Assembly: GCF_033126985.1 (NCBI RefSeq) | Contig: NZ_AP024714.1 | Span: 1,116,001-1,180,000, forward strand | DNA length: 64,000 nt | Direction of reading: 5' to 3' | From: Methylomarinovum caldicuralii | Lineage (GTDB): Bacteria > Pseudomonadota > Gammaproteobacteria > Methylococcales > Methylothermaceae | In this document: positions 18,001 through 29,154 of the stretch, piece after piece | Layout of the letters: each line of letters opens with the position of its first letter | Position numbering within the stretch: the first letter of the stretch is position 1 | Notes under the pieces: model-generated | Database searches by the model: none | What the model was told of the DNA's origin: nothing | Seen by the model: the letters and a program-made list of their open reading frames with translations, nothing else | Position numbers and translations under genes: made by a program

Positions 18001-18897
18001 TCAGGAAATCTCAGGCAGTTTCCCCAGCAGCTTCAGATAGCGCCGGTAGCGCGCCTGACTGATCTCTCCCTGTTCCACGGCCTTGCGCACCGCGCACCCC
18101 AGATCGTCCACGTGACGGCAGTCGTTGAAACGGCAGCGGGGGATGTAGGGGCGAAACTCCCGGTAGCCGTGGGCCAGCTGACGGAAGTCGATGCCGGCCA
18201 GACCGAAGACAGCCACCCCCGGGGTATCGATGAGGATGCCACCCTCGGGCAGATGGAACAGCATCGCCGTGGTGGTGGTGTGGCGGCCGCGGCGGGTGGT
18301 GGCCGACAGTTCGCCGATGCGCACGTCGCGATCAGGAATCAGGGTCCGCAGCAGTGAGGATTTGCCGACGCCGGACTGGCCGGCGAACATTGATGCCTTG
18401 TCTTTCAGGGCGTCCCGCAGAGCGGTGATGCCAAGGCCGGTCTTGGCGCTGACTTCAAGGACGGGATAGAGCGCCCGGTAGGGGGCGAGATCGTCGTTGA
18501 GCCGCTGGCGGCGGGCAGGATCAAGCAGGTCGATCTTGTTGACCACGATCAGGGGCGTCAGGTCGTGGTTTTCGCACACCACCAGGTACTGATCCACCAG
18601 CAGCAGATCGTAAGGGGGTTCGGGGGCGATGACGATGAGGACCTGATCGAGGTTGGCCGCTACCGGCCGCAAGCGGCCGCCGCGGCCGGGCCGGGTCAGC
18701 AGGGTCTTGCGCGGCAGAACCTCGACGATACGGCCGTGGCCGGGATCGGTCTGCTCCCAGCGCACCCGGTCGCCCACGCAGGGGACCGGCACGCGCCGCA
18801 GGGCATGGCAGAGGAAAATGTCCCCCTGTTCGTCCTCGACGGCCCAGCCCCTGCCATAGTGGGCGACGACCAGGCCGCTGCGCAGGGGGACGCTCAC
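18001..18897 (-). CDS. rsgA: Ribosome small-subunit-dependent GTPase A
   Basis: RsgA is a circularly permuted GTPase that checks late maturation of the 30S subunit. The 298-residue protein has an N-terminal OB-fold (about 5-65), the permuted G4 motif VVNKIDLL, the G1 P-loop GQSGVGKSSLL, the G3 DTPGV and a C-terminal zinc knuckle, CRFNDCRHVDDLGCAV. Its order (G4-G5-G1-G2-G3) confirms the permutation. Its start overlaps the Ste24 protease stop by four bases, so it is the second gene of a leftward operon. In E. coli rsgA neighbours orn in the opposite direction, as it nearly does here. Confidence 0.96.
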   Translation of the reverse strand: MSVPLRSGLVVAHYGRGWAVEDEQGDIFLCHALRRVPVPCVGDRVRWEQTDPGHGRIVEVLPRKTLLTRPGRGGRLRPVAANLDQVLIVIAPEPPYDLLLVDQYLVVCENHDLTPLIVVNKIDLLDPARRQRLNDDLAPYRALYPVLEVSAKTGLGITALRDALKDKASMFAGQSGVGKSSLLRTLIPDRDVRIGELSATTRRGRHTTTTAMLFHLPEGGILIDTPGVAVFGLAGIDFRQLAHGYREFRPYIPRCRFNDCRHVDDLGCAVRKAVEQGEISQARYRRYLKLLGKLPEIS

Positions 18898-20159
18898 GCC
18901 GCCACGGTTTCCCGTTTGCCGCCAGCCCGTTTCAGGTGTGCGATGCGGATCGCCGCCGGCGGATGACTGTAGTGGAAGGCGGCGTACAGCGGATCGGGCG
19001 TCAGGGTGGCGGCGTTGTCACGATAGAGTTTCACCAGCGACCGCACCAGCGGATCGGCGCCGGTGAGGGCGGCGGCGAATTCGTCGGCCTCGAACTCGTA
19101 CTTGCGCTGGATCCATGCCAGCACCGGCTGCAGGAAGGTACTGAACACCGGCAGGATCAGCATGAACAACAGCAGGGCGGTGGCGTTGGAGGGGCGCGAA
19201 ACCCCAAGGCCCTCGTAGAACCAGGGCTGCTGGGCCAGCCAGCCGAGCAGGGCCAGTCCTGCGAAACTGAGGACCGCGCTGGTGAGCAGCATCTTGATCA
19301 CGTGCCTGCGCTTGAAGTGGCCCAGTTCGTGGGCCAGCACCGCTTCCAGTTCCTCCGGTTCCAGCGCCTCCATCAGGGTGTCGAAGAAGACGATGCGCTT
19401 GTTGCTCCCCAGGCCGGTGAAATAGGCGTTGCCGTGGCCGCTGCGGCGCGAGCCGTCCATGACGAAGATGCCCTGGCTCTTGAAGCCGCAGCGCTGCAGC
19501 AGGCGCTGGATGCGCGCGCGCAGCTGGGCGTCTTCCAACGGCGTGAACTTGTTGAACAGGGGGGCGATGAGGGTGGGATAAGCCCAGCTCATCAGCAGTG
19601 AGAATCCCATCAGGATGGCCCAGGCGATCACCCACCACCAGGGGCCGGCGCTTTCCATCACCCACAGGATCAGGGCCAGGAGCGGTGCTCCGATGGCCAG
19701 CGAGAGCGCTCCCTGGAGCAGCAGGTCCTTGACGAACTGGGCCGGGGTGGTGCGGTTGAAGCTGAATTTCTCCTCCACCACGAAGGTCTGATAGATCGAC
19801 AGCGGCAGCTCCGCCAGGCTCATGAGCAGCATCACCGTCAGGATCAGAGTGACGCCGTGGGAGATGGGGCCGAGATCGAAGCGGTCGAGCCCGTGATCGA
19901 TGGCGTCGATGCCGCCGCCGAGGGTGAAGATCAGCAGCAGGACCGCGTTCCAGGCGCGGCCGGCCTCGATGACCTTGAGTTTGGCCAGGGTGTAGTCGGC
20001 AGCCTTGCGATGCGTTTCCGGGGTGATGACGCCGCTGAATTCCTCGGGAACCCGGTCGCGATGGGTGCGCACGTGATGGGCGTGGCGCTTGGCAAGCCAG
20101 AATTCCAGGGCCAGGGAGGCGAACAGGGCAGCGAGAAAAATCAGCGTGAACGTGTTCAT
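18894..20159 (-). CDS. M48 family (Ste24-type) membrane zinc metalloprotease
   Basis: A 421-residue inner-membrane protease related to the CAAX prenyl protease Ste24. The zinc motif HELGHFKRRH lies about two-thirds along (AVLAHELGHF), with the third ligand in the later EFEADEFAA segment. N- and C-terminal hydrophobic helices and the N-terminal region EKFSFNRTTPAQFVKD match the Ste24 group rather than the shorter HtpX. In bacteria these enzymes probably cut misfolded membrane proteins, since protein prenylation is absent. ATG at 20159 was chosen because it opens the first hydrophobic helix, MNTFTLIFLAALFASLALEF. It diverges from orn across 90 bases and overlaps rsgA downstream. Confidence 0.92.
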   Translation of the reverse strand: MNTFTLIFLAALFASLALEFWLAKRHAHHVRTHRDRVPEEFSGVITPETHRKAADYTLAKLKVIEAGRAWNAVLLLIFTLGGGIDAIDHGLDRFDLGPISHGVTLILTVMLLMSLAELPLSIYQTFVVEEKFSFNRTTPAQFVKDLLLQGALSLAIGAPLLALILWVMESAGPWWWVIAWAILMGFSLLMSWAYPTLIAPLFNKFTPLEDAQLRARIQRLLQRCGFKSQGIFVMDGSRRSGHGNAYFTGLGSNKRIVFFDTLMEALEPEELEAVLAHELGHFKRRHVIKMLLTSAVLSFAGLALLGWLAQQPWFYEGLGVSRPSNATALLLFMLILPVFSTFLQPVLAWIQRKYEFEADEFAAALTGADPLVRSLVKLYRDNAATLTPDPLYAAFHYSHPPAAIRIAHLKRAGGKRETVAA

Positions 20160-20204
20160 GTCGGGGACCGCACAAGTGGCTAACGAGTGCCAAAGCTTAG
20201 CCTC

Positions 20205-20213
20205 TGCTACAAT
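20205..20213 (+). promoter_or_regulatory. Possible extended -10 promoter of orn
   Basis: TGCTACAAT (20205-20213) is an extended -10 box (TGn followed by TACAAT) 36 bases before the orn start. The -35 region is poor, which extended -10 promoters tolerate. Confidence 0.45.
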
Positions 20214-20249
20214 CGCTGACAAGCGACAGACCATAAGGATACCGACTTC

Positions 20250-20801
20250 ATGAGCGACAGCCCTGAAAACCTCAACCTCATCTGGATCGACCTGGAGATG
20301 ACTGGTCTCGATCCCGACCATGACGTCATCATCGAAATCGCCACCGTCGTCACCGACAAGGATCTCAACGTGCTCGCCACCGGCCCGGTGATCGCGATCC
20401 ACCAGCCGGAGGAACGGCTGGCGGCGATGGACAAGTGGAATCAGGAGCATCACGGGGCCTCCGGCCTGATCGAGCGGGTGCGCAGGAGCCAGGTGCGGGA
20501 ACGCGAGGCCGAGCGTCAGACCCTCGAATTCCTCAAGCGCTGGGTGCCGCCGGGCGAATCCCCCATGTGCGGCAACAGCGTGTGTCAGGACCGCCGTTTC
20601 CTGGCCCGCTGGATGCCGAACCTGGAAGCCTATTTTCATTACCGCAACCTTGACGTCTCCACCCTCAAGGAGCTGGTGCGCCGCTGGGCGCCTGATCTGA
20701 AGGAGGGATTCAAAAAGAAGAACGCCCACGAAGCCCTGGCTGATATCCTCGAGTCCATCGAGGAGCTGAAGTACTACCGCGAGCACTTCATAAAATATTG
20801 A
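20250..20801 (+). CDS. orn: Oligoribonuclease
   Basis: Orn degrades 2-5 nucleotide RNA ends and pGpG, finishing RNA turnover and c-di-GMP breakdown; it is essential in many gammaproteobacteria. The 183-residue protein shows the DEDDh exonuclease motifs: [13 protein letters not shown] (Exo I), a central [16 protein letters not shown] (Exo II) and [11 protein letters not shown] with the catalytic His (Exo III). Length and sequence are standard. Because it degrades pGpG, it could influence flagellar control by c-di-GMP in a bacterium with this polar flagellar system. Confidence 0.97.
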   Translation: MSDSPENLNLIWIDLEMTGLDPDHDVIIEIATVVTDKDLNVLATGPVIAIHQPEERLAAMDKWNQEHHGASGLIERVRRSQVREREAERQTLEFLKRWVPPGESPMCGNSVCQDRRFLARWMPNLEAYFHYRNLDVSTLKELVRRWAPDLKEGFKKKNAHEALADILESIEELKYYREHFIKY

Positions 20802-20846
20802 TTGCACAGAACTTGTACGGTTTTTCCGCGTCCAATCCCAGAGTGT

Positions 20847-20852
20847 TATAAT
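20847..20852 (+). promoter_or_regulatory. -10 box of the hicBA promoter
   Basis: A perfect TATAAT (20847-20852) stands 29 bases before the hicB start, with only a weak -35 candidate (TTTCCG, 20823-20828). A strong -10 with a weak -35 fits a promoter under autorepression by the antitoxin, as in other hic loci; no clear operator palindrome was seen. Confidence 0.55.
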
Positions 20853-20880
20853 TCCCTGATTTGTTCTGATTGGAGGCGTC

Positions 20881-21096
20881 ATGTCCAAGCGTACTTTTAC
20901 ATTGGAATATTGGCGTGACGAGGGTTGGTACGTGGGTCGTTTGAAAGAGGTGCCCGGCGTGTTCAGTCAGGGGGCCACGCTTGAAGAGCTGGAAGAGAAT
21001 CTCCAGGAGGCCTATCGCCTGATGCTGGAAGAAGATGCCGCCTCCCAGGATCTTCCGCCCATGGAGACCAAGGAAGTCGTCCTGGATGTGGCGTGA
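20881..21096 (+). CDS. hicB: HicB family antitoxin
   Basis: A 71-residue antitoxin with the partial RNase H-like HicB fold: FTLEYWRDEGWYVGRLKEVP at the start, then GVFSQGATLEELEENLQEAYRLMLEED, the usual helix. It is short and lacks an obvious C-terminal DNA-binding domain, so autoregulation may need the HicA-HicB complex. A GGAGG ribosome site precedes ATG 20881. The antitoxin gene comes first and the toxin start overlaps its stop (GTGA), which couples their synthesis. It sits between orn and gyrA. Confidence 0.9.
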   Translation: MSKRTFTLEYWRDEGWYVGRLKEVPGVFSQGATLEELEENLQEAYRLMLEEDAASQDLPPMETKEVVLDVA

Positions 21097-21269
21097 AGCG
21101 TGAGCAGTTCATCCGCGAACTGGAAGCTGCAGGATGCCGACTGAAACGGCATGGCAGCAGACACGACCTCTACGTCAATCCTCGAAACGGGAAACAGGCG
21201 CCCGTACCCAGGCATCGGGAGATCAAAAACACCCTGTGCCGCCTGATCAGACAGCAATTGGGAATCTGA
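21093..21269 (+). CDS. hicA: HicA family mRNA interferase toxin
   Basis: A 58-residue RNA-cleaving toxin with a double-stranded-RNA-binding fold. GTG at 21093 overlaps the hicB stop. The sequence [20 protein letters not shown] is followed by the catalytic His in the GSRH segment, then [12 protein letters not shown], all diagnostic of HicA. Toxin and antitoxin look intact, so the locus is probably functional. Its stop lies seven bases before gyrA, so transcripts from the hic promoter may run into the gyrase gene. Confidence 0.9.
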   Translation: MKREQFIRELEAAGCRLKRHGSRHDLYVNPRNGKQAPVPRHREIKNTLCRLIRQQLGI

Positions 21270-21276
21270 AAGTCAT

Positions 21277-23814
<2,538 letters not shown>

Positions 23815-24891
23815 ATGCGCGTCTATAACTTCAGCGCCGGCCCGTCCATGCTGCCGGAGGCGGTTCTGCAGCGGGCCCGGGAGGAAATGCTCGACTGGCA
23901 GGGAAGCGGCATGTCGGTGATGGAAATGAGCCACCGTGGCCCGCACTTCAGGCAGATCGCCGAGAACACGGAAGCGTTGCTGCGGCAGCTGCTGGGGGTT
24001 TCCGACGACTATCACTGCCTGTTCCTGCAGGGTGGGGCCACCGGCCAGTTCGCCGCCATCCCCATGAACCTGCTCGGCGAGCGCCGCGTCATGAACTATG
24101 TCCTCACCGGTTCCTGGGGCAAGAAGGCGGCTGCCGAGGCGAAAAAATACGGTGAAGTGAGGATCGCCGCCAGCAGCGAGGCGGAGAAGTTGACCACCAT
24201 CCCCGATCCGGCCGCCTGGGACGTGGACCCGGAGGCGGTTTATCTTCACTACACCAGCAACGAGACCATCGGCGGGGTGGAGTTTCCCTTCGTTCCCGAG
24301 GTGGACGTGCCGTTGGTGTGCGACATGTCCTCCGACATCCTGTCGCGTCCGGTGGACGTCAGCCGCTTCGGGGTCATCTACGCCGGGGCCCAGAAGAACA
24401 TGGGGCCGGCGGGGATCACCGTGGTCATCGTGCGCAAGGATCTGCTGCGCACGCCGCATCCGGCCACGCCCCAGGTGTTCGACTACGCCCGGCAGGCCGA
24501 AGCCGGCTCCATGCTCAACACCCCGCCCACCTACAGCTGGTACCTGTTGGGGCTGGTGCTGGAATGGCTGCGGGACCAGGGCGGGGTCGAAGGCATCGAA
24601 AAGCGCAACGTCGAAAAAGCCGGGCTGCTGTATGGCGCCATCGACGCTTCCGATTTCTACCGCAACCCCGTCGATCCCCGTTACCGCTCGCGCATGAACG
24701 TGCCCTTCACCCTGGCCGATCCTTCCCTGGACAGCCTGTTCCTCGAGGAGGCCAAGGCCGAAGGTCTGGTGAATCTCAAGGGCCACCGTTCCGTCGGCGG
24801 CATGCGGGCGAGCATTTACAACGCCATGCCTCTGGAAGGGGTGCAGGCACTGGTGCAATTCATGCGGGAGTTCGAACGACGTCATGGCTGA
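23815..24891 (+). CDS. serC: Phosphoserine aminotransferase
   Basis: SerC moves an amino group from glutamate to 3-phosphohydroxypyruvate (serine synthesis) and also acts in pyridoxal phosphate synthesis. The 358-residue protein has the family start VYNFSAGPSMLPEAVLQRA, an FLQGGATGQFAAIPMNL cofactor-binding segment and the Schiff-base lysine in YAGAQKNMGPAGITVV. It begins directly at the gyrA stop, and its 3' end overlaps the serA-like gene by eight bases. The order gyrA-serC-pheA-hisC-tyrA-aroA is a known gammaproteobacterial supraoperon. Confidence 0.97.
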   Translation: MRVYNFSAGPSMLPEAVLQRAREEMLDWQGSGMSVMEMSHRGPHFRQIAENTEALLRQLLGVSDDYHCLFLQGGATGQFAAIPMNLLGERRVMNYVLTGSWGKKAAAEAKKYGEVRIAASSEAEKLTTIPDPAAWDVDPEAVYLHYTSNETIGGVEFPFVPEVDVPLVCDMSSDILSRPVDVSRFGVIYAGAQKNMGPAGITVVIVRKDLLRTPHPATPQVFDYARQAEAGSMLNTPPTYSWYLLGLVLEWLRDQGGVEGIEKRNVEKAGLLYGAIDASDFYRNPVDPRYRSRMNVPFTLADPSLDSLFLEEAKAEGLVNLKGHRSVGGMRASIYNAMPLEGVQALVQFMREFERRHG

Positions 24892-26059
24892 ATTCAAGAT
24901 CCGGACCTACAATAACATCGCCATCGCCGGGCTGGAGCGCTTTCCCCGCGATCGTTATGAAGTGGCCTCGGAGATCCAGCATCCCGATGCCATCATCCTG
25001 CGTTCCCACAACCTCCACGACGAGCCGCTGCCGGAGACGGTCAAGGCCATCGGCCGCGCCGGGGCCGGGGTCAACAACATTCCGGTGGCCGAATGCAGCC
25101 GGCGCGGCATCGTGGTGTTCAACACCCCGGGCGCCAACGCCAACGCCGTCAAGGAACTGGTGATCGCCGCCATGCTGCTGGCGGCGCGCAACATCTGCCA
25201 GGGCTGGGACTACGTCCGCCATTTGGAGGGCGACGACCACCAGATCCACAAACAGGTGGAGGCGGGCAAGAAGCGTTTCGCCGGTTTCGAGCTGGCGGGC
25301 AAGATGCTCGGTGTGGTGGGCCTCGGCGCCATCGGCGTGCGAGTGGCCAACAAGGCCTTGGCGCTGGGGATGAACGTCAGCGGTTACGATCCCTACGTCA
25401 CCGTGGAGCGGGCCTGGCAGTTGTCGTCTTCGGTGATCCAGGCCTCCAGCCTCGACGAGCTGCTGGGGATCTGCGACTTCGTCACCCTCCACATGCCGCT
25501 CACCGATCAGACCCGCGGCTGCATCGACCAGGGCCGGCTGGCGTCCATGAAGGACGGGGCGGTGCTGCTCAACTTCTCCCGCGGGGGGCTGGTGGACGAG
25601 GCCGCGGTGCTGGCGGCGCTCGATGCCGGCAAGCTCCACGCCTACGTCACCGATTTCCCCACCAACGCCCTCAAACGCCATCCCAAAGCCATCTGCCTGC
25701 CCCATCTGGGCGCCTCCACCCGCGAAGCGGAAGAGAACTGTGCGGTGATGGTGGCCGACCAGCTCCGCGACTTTCTCGAGAACGGCAACATCCGCCATTC
25801 GGTCAACTTCCCCGAGGCGGTGATGACGCGGGCGCCGGGGACGACCCGGCTTTCCATCCCCCACGCCAACGTGCCGGCGATGGTGAGCCAGATCTCCGCC
25901 TGCCTGGGGGAAAAGGGCATCAACATCGTCGAGCTGCTCAACAAGTCGCGGGGCGAGATAGCCTATACGCTGATCGATGCCGAAGGGGAAGTGGGCGAGG
26001 ACGTGGTCGATGCCATCCGCACCATCGACGGCGTGCTGGCGGCGCGGCGGATTCCTTAA
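24884..26059 (+). CDS. serA: D-3-phosphoglycerate dehydrogenase
   Basis: This enzyme oxidises 3-phosphoglycerate to 3-phosphohydroxypyruvate, the SerC substrate. The 391-residue protein has a substrate domain, the NAD fold GVVGLGAIGVRVANKAL (about 142-158), LLNFSRGGLVDE with the catalytic Arg, the catalytic His in LPHLGASTREAEE and a C-terminal ACT domain (about 320-390) for allosteric control. Closely related 2-hydroxyacid dehydrogenases are possible, but the gene pair with serC and the ACT domain favour SerA. In the classical Pseudomonas supraoperon serC is followed directly by pheA, so the insertion of serA here is unusual. Confidence 0.93.
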   Translation: MAEFKIRTYNNIAIAGLERFPRDRYEVASEIQHPDAIILRSHNLHDEPLPETVKAIGRAGAGVNNIPVAECSRRGIVVFNTPGANANAVKELVIAAMLLAARNICQGWDYVRHLEGDDHQIHKQVEAGKKRFAGFELAGKMLGVVGLGAIGVRVANKALALGMNVSGYDPYVTVERAWQLSSSVIQASSLDELLGICDFVTLHMPLTDQTRGCIDQGRLASMKDGAVLLNFSRGGLVDEAAVLAALDAGKLHAYVTDFPTNALKRHPKAICLPHLGASTREAEENCAVMVADQLRDFLENGNIRHSVNFPEAVMTRAPGTTRLSIPHANVPAMVSQISACLGEKGINIVELLNKSRGEIAYTLIDAEGEVGEDVVDAIRTIDGVLAARRIP

Positions 26060-26073
26060 AGCGGAGCCTTGCG

Positions 26074-27159
26074 ATGGCAGGGGAGGACAAGCTGAGCCCG
26101 TTGCGGGAGCGTATCGACGCCATCGATGCAGAGATCCTGGCGCTGATCGCCGAGCGTGCCCGCATCGCCCAGGAAGTGGGGCGGGTCAAGCAGGAAGCCG
26201 GCGAGCGCGACAACTTCTACCGTCCTGAACGGGAGGCCCGGATCCTCCGACGGGTGCGCGATGCCAACCCCGGTCCCCTGGACGACGAGACCGTGGTGCG
26301 GATCTTCCGCGAGATCATGTCCGCCTGCCTGGCGCTGGAAAAACCCTTGCAGGTGGCCTTCCTCGGACCGGAGGGTACCTTCACCCAGCAGGCGGCCTAC
26401 AAGCATTTCGGCCAGTCGGTTCAGGTCCAGCCCTTCCCGGCCATCGACGAGATCTTCCGCGCCGTCGCCTCCGGCGCCTGCCACTTCGGGGTGGTGCCGG
26501 TGGAGAACTCCAGCGAGGGGGTGGTGACCCACACCCTGGACAGTTTCCTCGGCACCTCGCTGTTGATTTCCGGTGAAGTCGTGCTGCGTATTCATCACGC
26601 CCTGCTGAGCCGCTGCCGGTCCCTCGACGAAGTGCAGGAAGTGCTGGCCCACAGCCAGGCCCTGGCCCAGTGCCGCGAATGGCTCGACCGTTTTCTCCCC
26701 AATGTCAAGCGCACGCCGGTGAGCAGCAACGCCGAGGCGGCCAGGCTGGCGGCCATCGTCCCCGGCAGCGCCGCCATCGCCAGCGAGGTGGCGGCCCGGA
26801 TCTACGAACTCAACGTCCTCGAGCGCAACATCGAGGACGATCCGGACAACACCACCCGCTTTTTGGTCATCGGCCGCCAGGAGGTCGGTCCCACCGGGGA
26901 CGACAAGACCTCGCTGCTGGTGTCCACCGGCAACCGTCCCGGCGCTTTGTACCAGGTTCTGCAGCCTTTCGCCGCTCACGGCATCAGCATGACCAAGATC
27001 GAATCGCGTCCGAGCCGGCGGGGCATGTGGGATTACGTCTTCTTCATCGACATCGAAGGCCACCGGGACGACCCCGGGGTGGCCCGGGCCTTGCGGAATC
27101 TGGAGCAGAAGGCGCAGATGGTGAAATGGCTGGGATCTTATCCGAAGGCGGTGATTTGA
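26074..27159 (+). CDS. pheA: Bifunctional chorismate mutase/prephenate dehydratase (P-protein)
   Basis: It converts chorismate to prephenate and then to phenylpyruvate, leading to phenylalanine. The 361-residue protein has an AroQ chorismate mutase domain (about 1-90, LRERIDAIDAEILALIAERA), the dehydratase domain (about 92-270; VAFLGPEGTFTQQAAYKHFG and the catalytic TTRFLVIG motif) and an ACT domain (about 278-361) with the phenylalanine-binding GALYQVL and ESRPSR segments for feedback inhibition. ATG at 26074 lies 15 bases after serA. Confidence 0.97.
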   Translation: MAGEDKLSPLRERIDAIDAEILALIAERARIAQEVGRVKQEAGERDNFYRPEREARILRRVRDANPGPLDDETVVRIFREIMSACLALEKPLQVAFLGPEGTFTQQAAYKHFGQSVQVQPFPAIDEIFRAVASGACHFGVVPVENSSEGVVTHTLDSFLGTSLLISGEVVLRIHHALLSRCRSLDEVQEVLAHSQALAQCREWLDRFLPNVKRTPVSSNAEAARLAAIVPGSAAIASEVAARIYELNVLERNIEDDPDNTTRFLVIGRQEVGPTGDDKTSLLVSTGNRPGALYQVLQPFAAHGISMTKIESRPSRRGMWDYVFFIDIEGHRDDPGVARALRNLEQKAQMVKWLGSYPKAVI

Positions 27160-27160
27160 C

Positions 27161-28279
27161 ATGATCGATTTCCACATGCTTGCCGTGCAGCCGGTGCTGG
27201 GGCTGACGCCCTACCAGCCCGGCAAACCCATCGAGGAACTGGCCCGCGAACTGGGGCTGGAGCCGGCGGAAATTGTCAAGCTGGCCTCCAACGAGAATCC
27301 CCTCGGGCCTTCGCCCAAAGCCTTGGATGCGATGCGCCGGGCATTGCCGGAAACCGCCCGCTATCCCGACGGCAGCGGTTTCGCCCTCAAGCATAAGCTG
27401 GCGCGGAAGCTGGGCGTGCAGCCGCAGCAGATCACCCTGGGCAACGGTTCCAACGACGTCTTGGATCTGATCGCTCGGGTGTTCTTGGGGCCGGGGCGCA
27501 GTGCGGTGTTTTCCGAGCACGCTTTTGCCGTCTATCCCATCGCCACCCAGGCGGTGGGGGCCAGGGCGCGGATCGCCCCGGCCCACGACGGCAGCCGCGG
27601 GCCCCGCTACAGTCACGATCTGGGGGCGATGCTCGACCGGGTGAGCGGCGACACCACGGTGGTGTTCATTGCCAATCCCAACAATCCCACCGGCACCTAT
27701 GTCACCCGCAAGCAACTGGAAGACTTCCTCGCTGCCCTGCCGGAACGGGTGATCGCCGTGGTGGACGAGGCCTATTTCGAGTACGTCGAGCGCGATGACT
27801 ACCCCGACGCCCTGGCCTGGCTCGACCGCTTTCCCAACCTGATCGTCACCCGGACCTTTTCCAAGGCTTACGGGCTGGCGGGATTGCGGGTCGGTTACGC
27901 CGTCTCCCATCCCCAGGTGGCCGAGCTGCTCAACCGGGTGCGCCAGCCCTTCAACGTCAACCATGTGGCGCTGGCCACCGCGGAGGCAGCCCTGGACGAC
28001 GAGAACCATCTGCGCAAGACCCGCCATACGAACCGGGAAGGGCTGATGCAGCTGGAAGCCGCTTTCCAACGTCTGGGGCTGGACTACATTCCTTCCATCG
28101 GCAACTTCATCACCGTGGATGTGGGCCGTGAGGCCCAGCCGGTCTTCGACGCCCTGCTGCGACAGGGCGTGATCGTACGCCCGGTGGCCAACTATGGTCT
28201 TCCCAACCACCTGCGGGTGTCGGTGGGCACGGCGGCGGAGAACGCGGCCTGCATCGCGGCCTTGGAAAAGGTTTTATAG
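27161..28279 (+). CDS. hisC: Histidinol-phosphate/aromatic aminotransferase
   Basis: A PLP-dependent class I aminotransferase of 372 residues. It has LASNENPLGPSPKALDAM near residue 42, the substrate/PLP aspartate region VVDEAYFEY and the Schiff-base lysine in TRTFSKAYGLAGLRVGY. HisC enzymes act on histidinol phosphate and often on aromatic keto acids. Its place between pheA and tyrA, away from other his genes, suggests the aromatic role (phenylpyruvate and 4-hydroxyphenylpyruvate) is important here. It starts one base after the pheA stop. Confidence 0.93.
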   Translation: MIDFHMLAVQPVLGLTPYQPGKPIEELARELGLEPAEIVKLASNENPLGPSPKALDAMRRALPETARYPDGSGFALKHKLARKLGVQPQQITLGNGSNDVLDLIARVFLGPGRSAVFSEHAFAVYPIATQAVGARARIAPAHDGSRGPRYSHDLGAMLDRVSGDTTVVFIANPNNPTGTYVTRKQLEDFLAALPERVIAVVDEAYFEYVERDDYPDALAWLDRFPNLIVTRTFSKAYGLAGLRVGYAVSHPQVAELLNRVRQPFNVNHVALATAEAALDDENHLRKTRHTNREGLMQLEAAFQRLGLDYIPSIGNFITVDVGREAQPVFDALLRQGVIVRPVANYGLPNHLRVSVGTAAENAACIAALEKVL

Positions 28280-28281
28280 CG

Positions 28282-29148
28282 GTGATCGAACGCCTCTGCA
28301 TCATCGGCATCGGCCTGATCGGCGGTTCTGTGGCCCTGGCGGCGCGGGCCCAGGGACTGTGCCGGGAGATCGTCGCCGCCGACCGGGAGGAGGAAGCGCT
28401 GCGGCAGGCGGAGAAGCGGGGTATCATCGACCGCGGTTACCGGGACATCGGCAAGGCGGCGGAGGAAGCGGATGCGGTGGTGATCGCCACGCCCGTGGGC
28501 AGGATGGCCGCGGTGTTCGAAGCCCTGAAGCCTGTCTGGTCGCCCCGGGCCTTCTATACCGACGTGGGCAGCACCAAGGCCAGCGTGGTGCAGGCGGTGG
28601 AAAGCGTGTTCGGCCGGGTGCCGGAAAATTTCGTCCCCGCCCACCCCATCTCCGGGAGGGAGTTGAGCGGTGTGGCGGCGGCGCTTCCGGATCTGTTCGC
28701 CGGCAAGAAGGTGATCCTGACGCCGCTGCCCCACACCGACGTCCACGTGCTCGAACGGGTCAGGGCTTTCTGGCAGGGGCTGGGCGCCGAGGTTCACGAC
28801 ATGAGTGTGGCGCATCACGATCACGTGCTCGCGGCCACCAGCCACCTGCCCCACGTGATCGCCTACTGCCTGACCCACCTGCTCGGACGCAAGGACGAGA
28901 AGGACGAGATCTTCCAGTACGCCGCCGGCGGTTTCCGGGATTTTTCCCGCATCGCCGGCAGTTGTCCGGTGATGTGGGCCGACATCTGTCTCGCCAACCG
29001 CGACGAGATTCTCAAGCTGCTGCGCCAGTTCGAAGGGGAATTGCAGCGGTTCGACGAACTTTTGAGCCGCGGCGACCGCCAGGCCATCCACGATTATTTC
29101 GCCGAGGCCCGCGCGGCCCGGCAACGGTTTTTGGATCGACACAGTTAA
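28282..29148 (+). CDS. tyrA: Prephenate dehydrogenase
   Basis: TyrA oxidises and decarboxylates prephenate to 4-hydroxyphenylpyruvate, leading to tyrosine (or arogenate to tyrosine in some members). The 288-residue protein starts at GTG 28282, three bases after hisC, with the NAD-binding LCIIGIGLIGGSVALAAR, then VGSTKASVV, PAHPISGRELSGVAAA and HDHVLAATSHLPHVIAY with the catalytic His. It is a single-domain form without a fused mutase or ACT domain. In Pseudomonas it is fused to aroA; here the two genes are separate, six bases apart. Confidence 0.95.
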   Translation: MIERLCIIGIGLIGGSVALAARAQGLCREIVAADREEEALRQAEKRGIIDRGYRDIGKAAEEADAVVIATPVGRMAAVFEALKPVWSPRAFYTDVGSTKASVVQAVESVFGRVPENFVPAHPISGRELSGVAAALPDLFAGKKVILTPLPHTDVHVLERVRAFWQGLGAEVHDMSVAHHDHVLAATSHLPHVIAYCLTHLLGRKDEKDEIFQYAAGGFRDFSRIAGSCPVMWADICLANRDEILKLLRQFEGELQRFDELLSRGDRQAIHDYFAEARAARQRFLDRHS

Positions 29149-29154
29149 AGAGAC

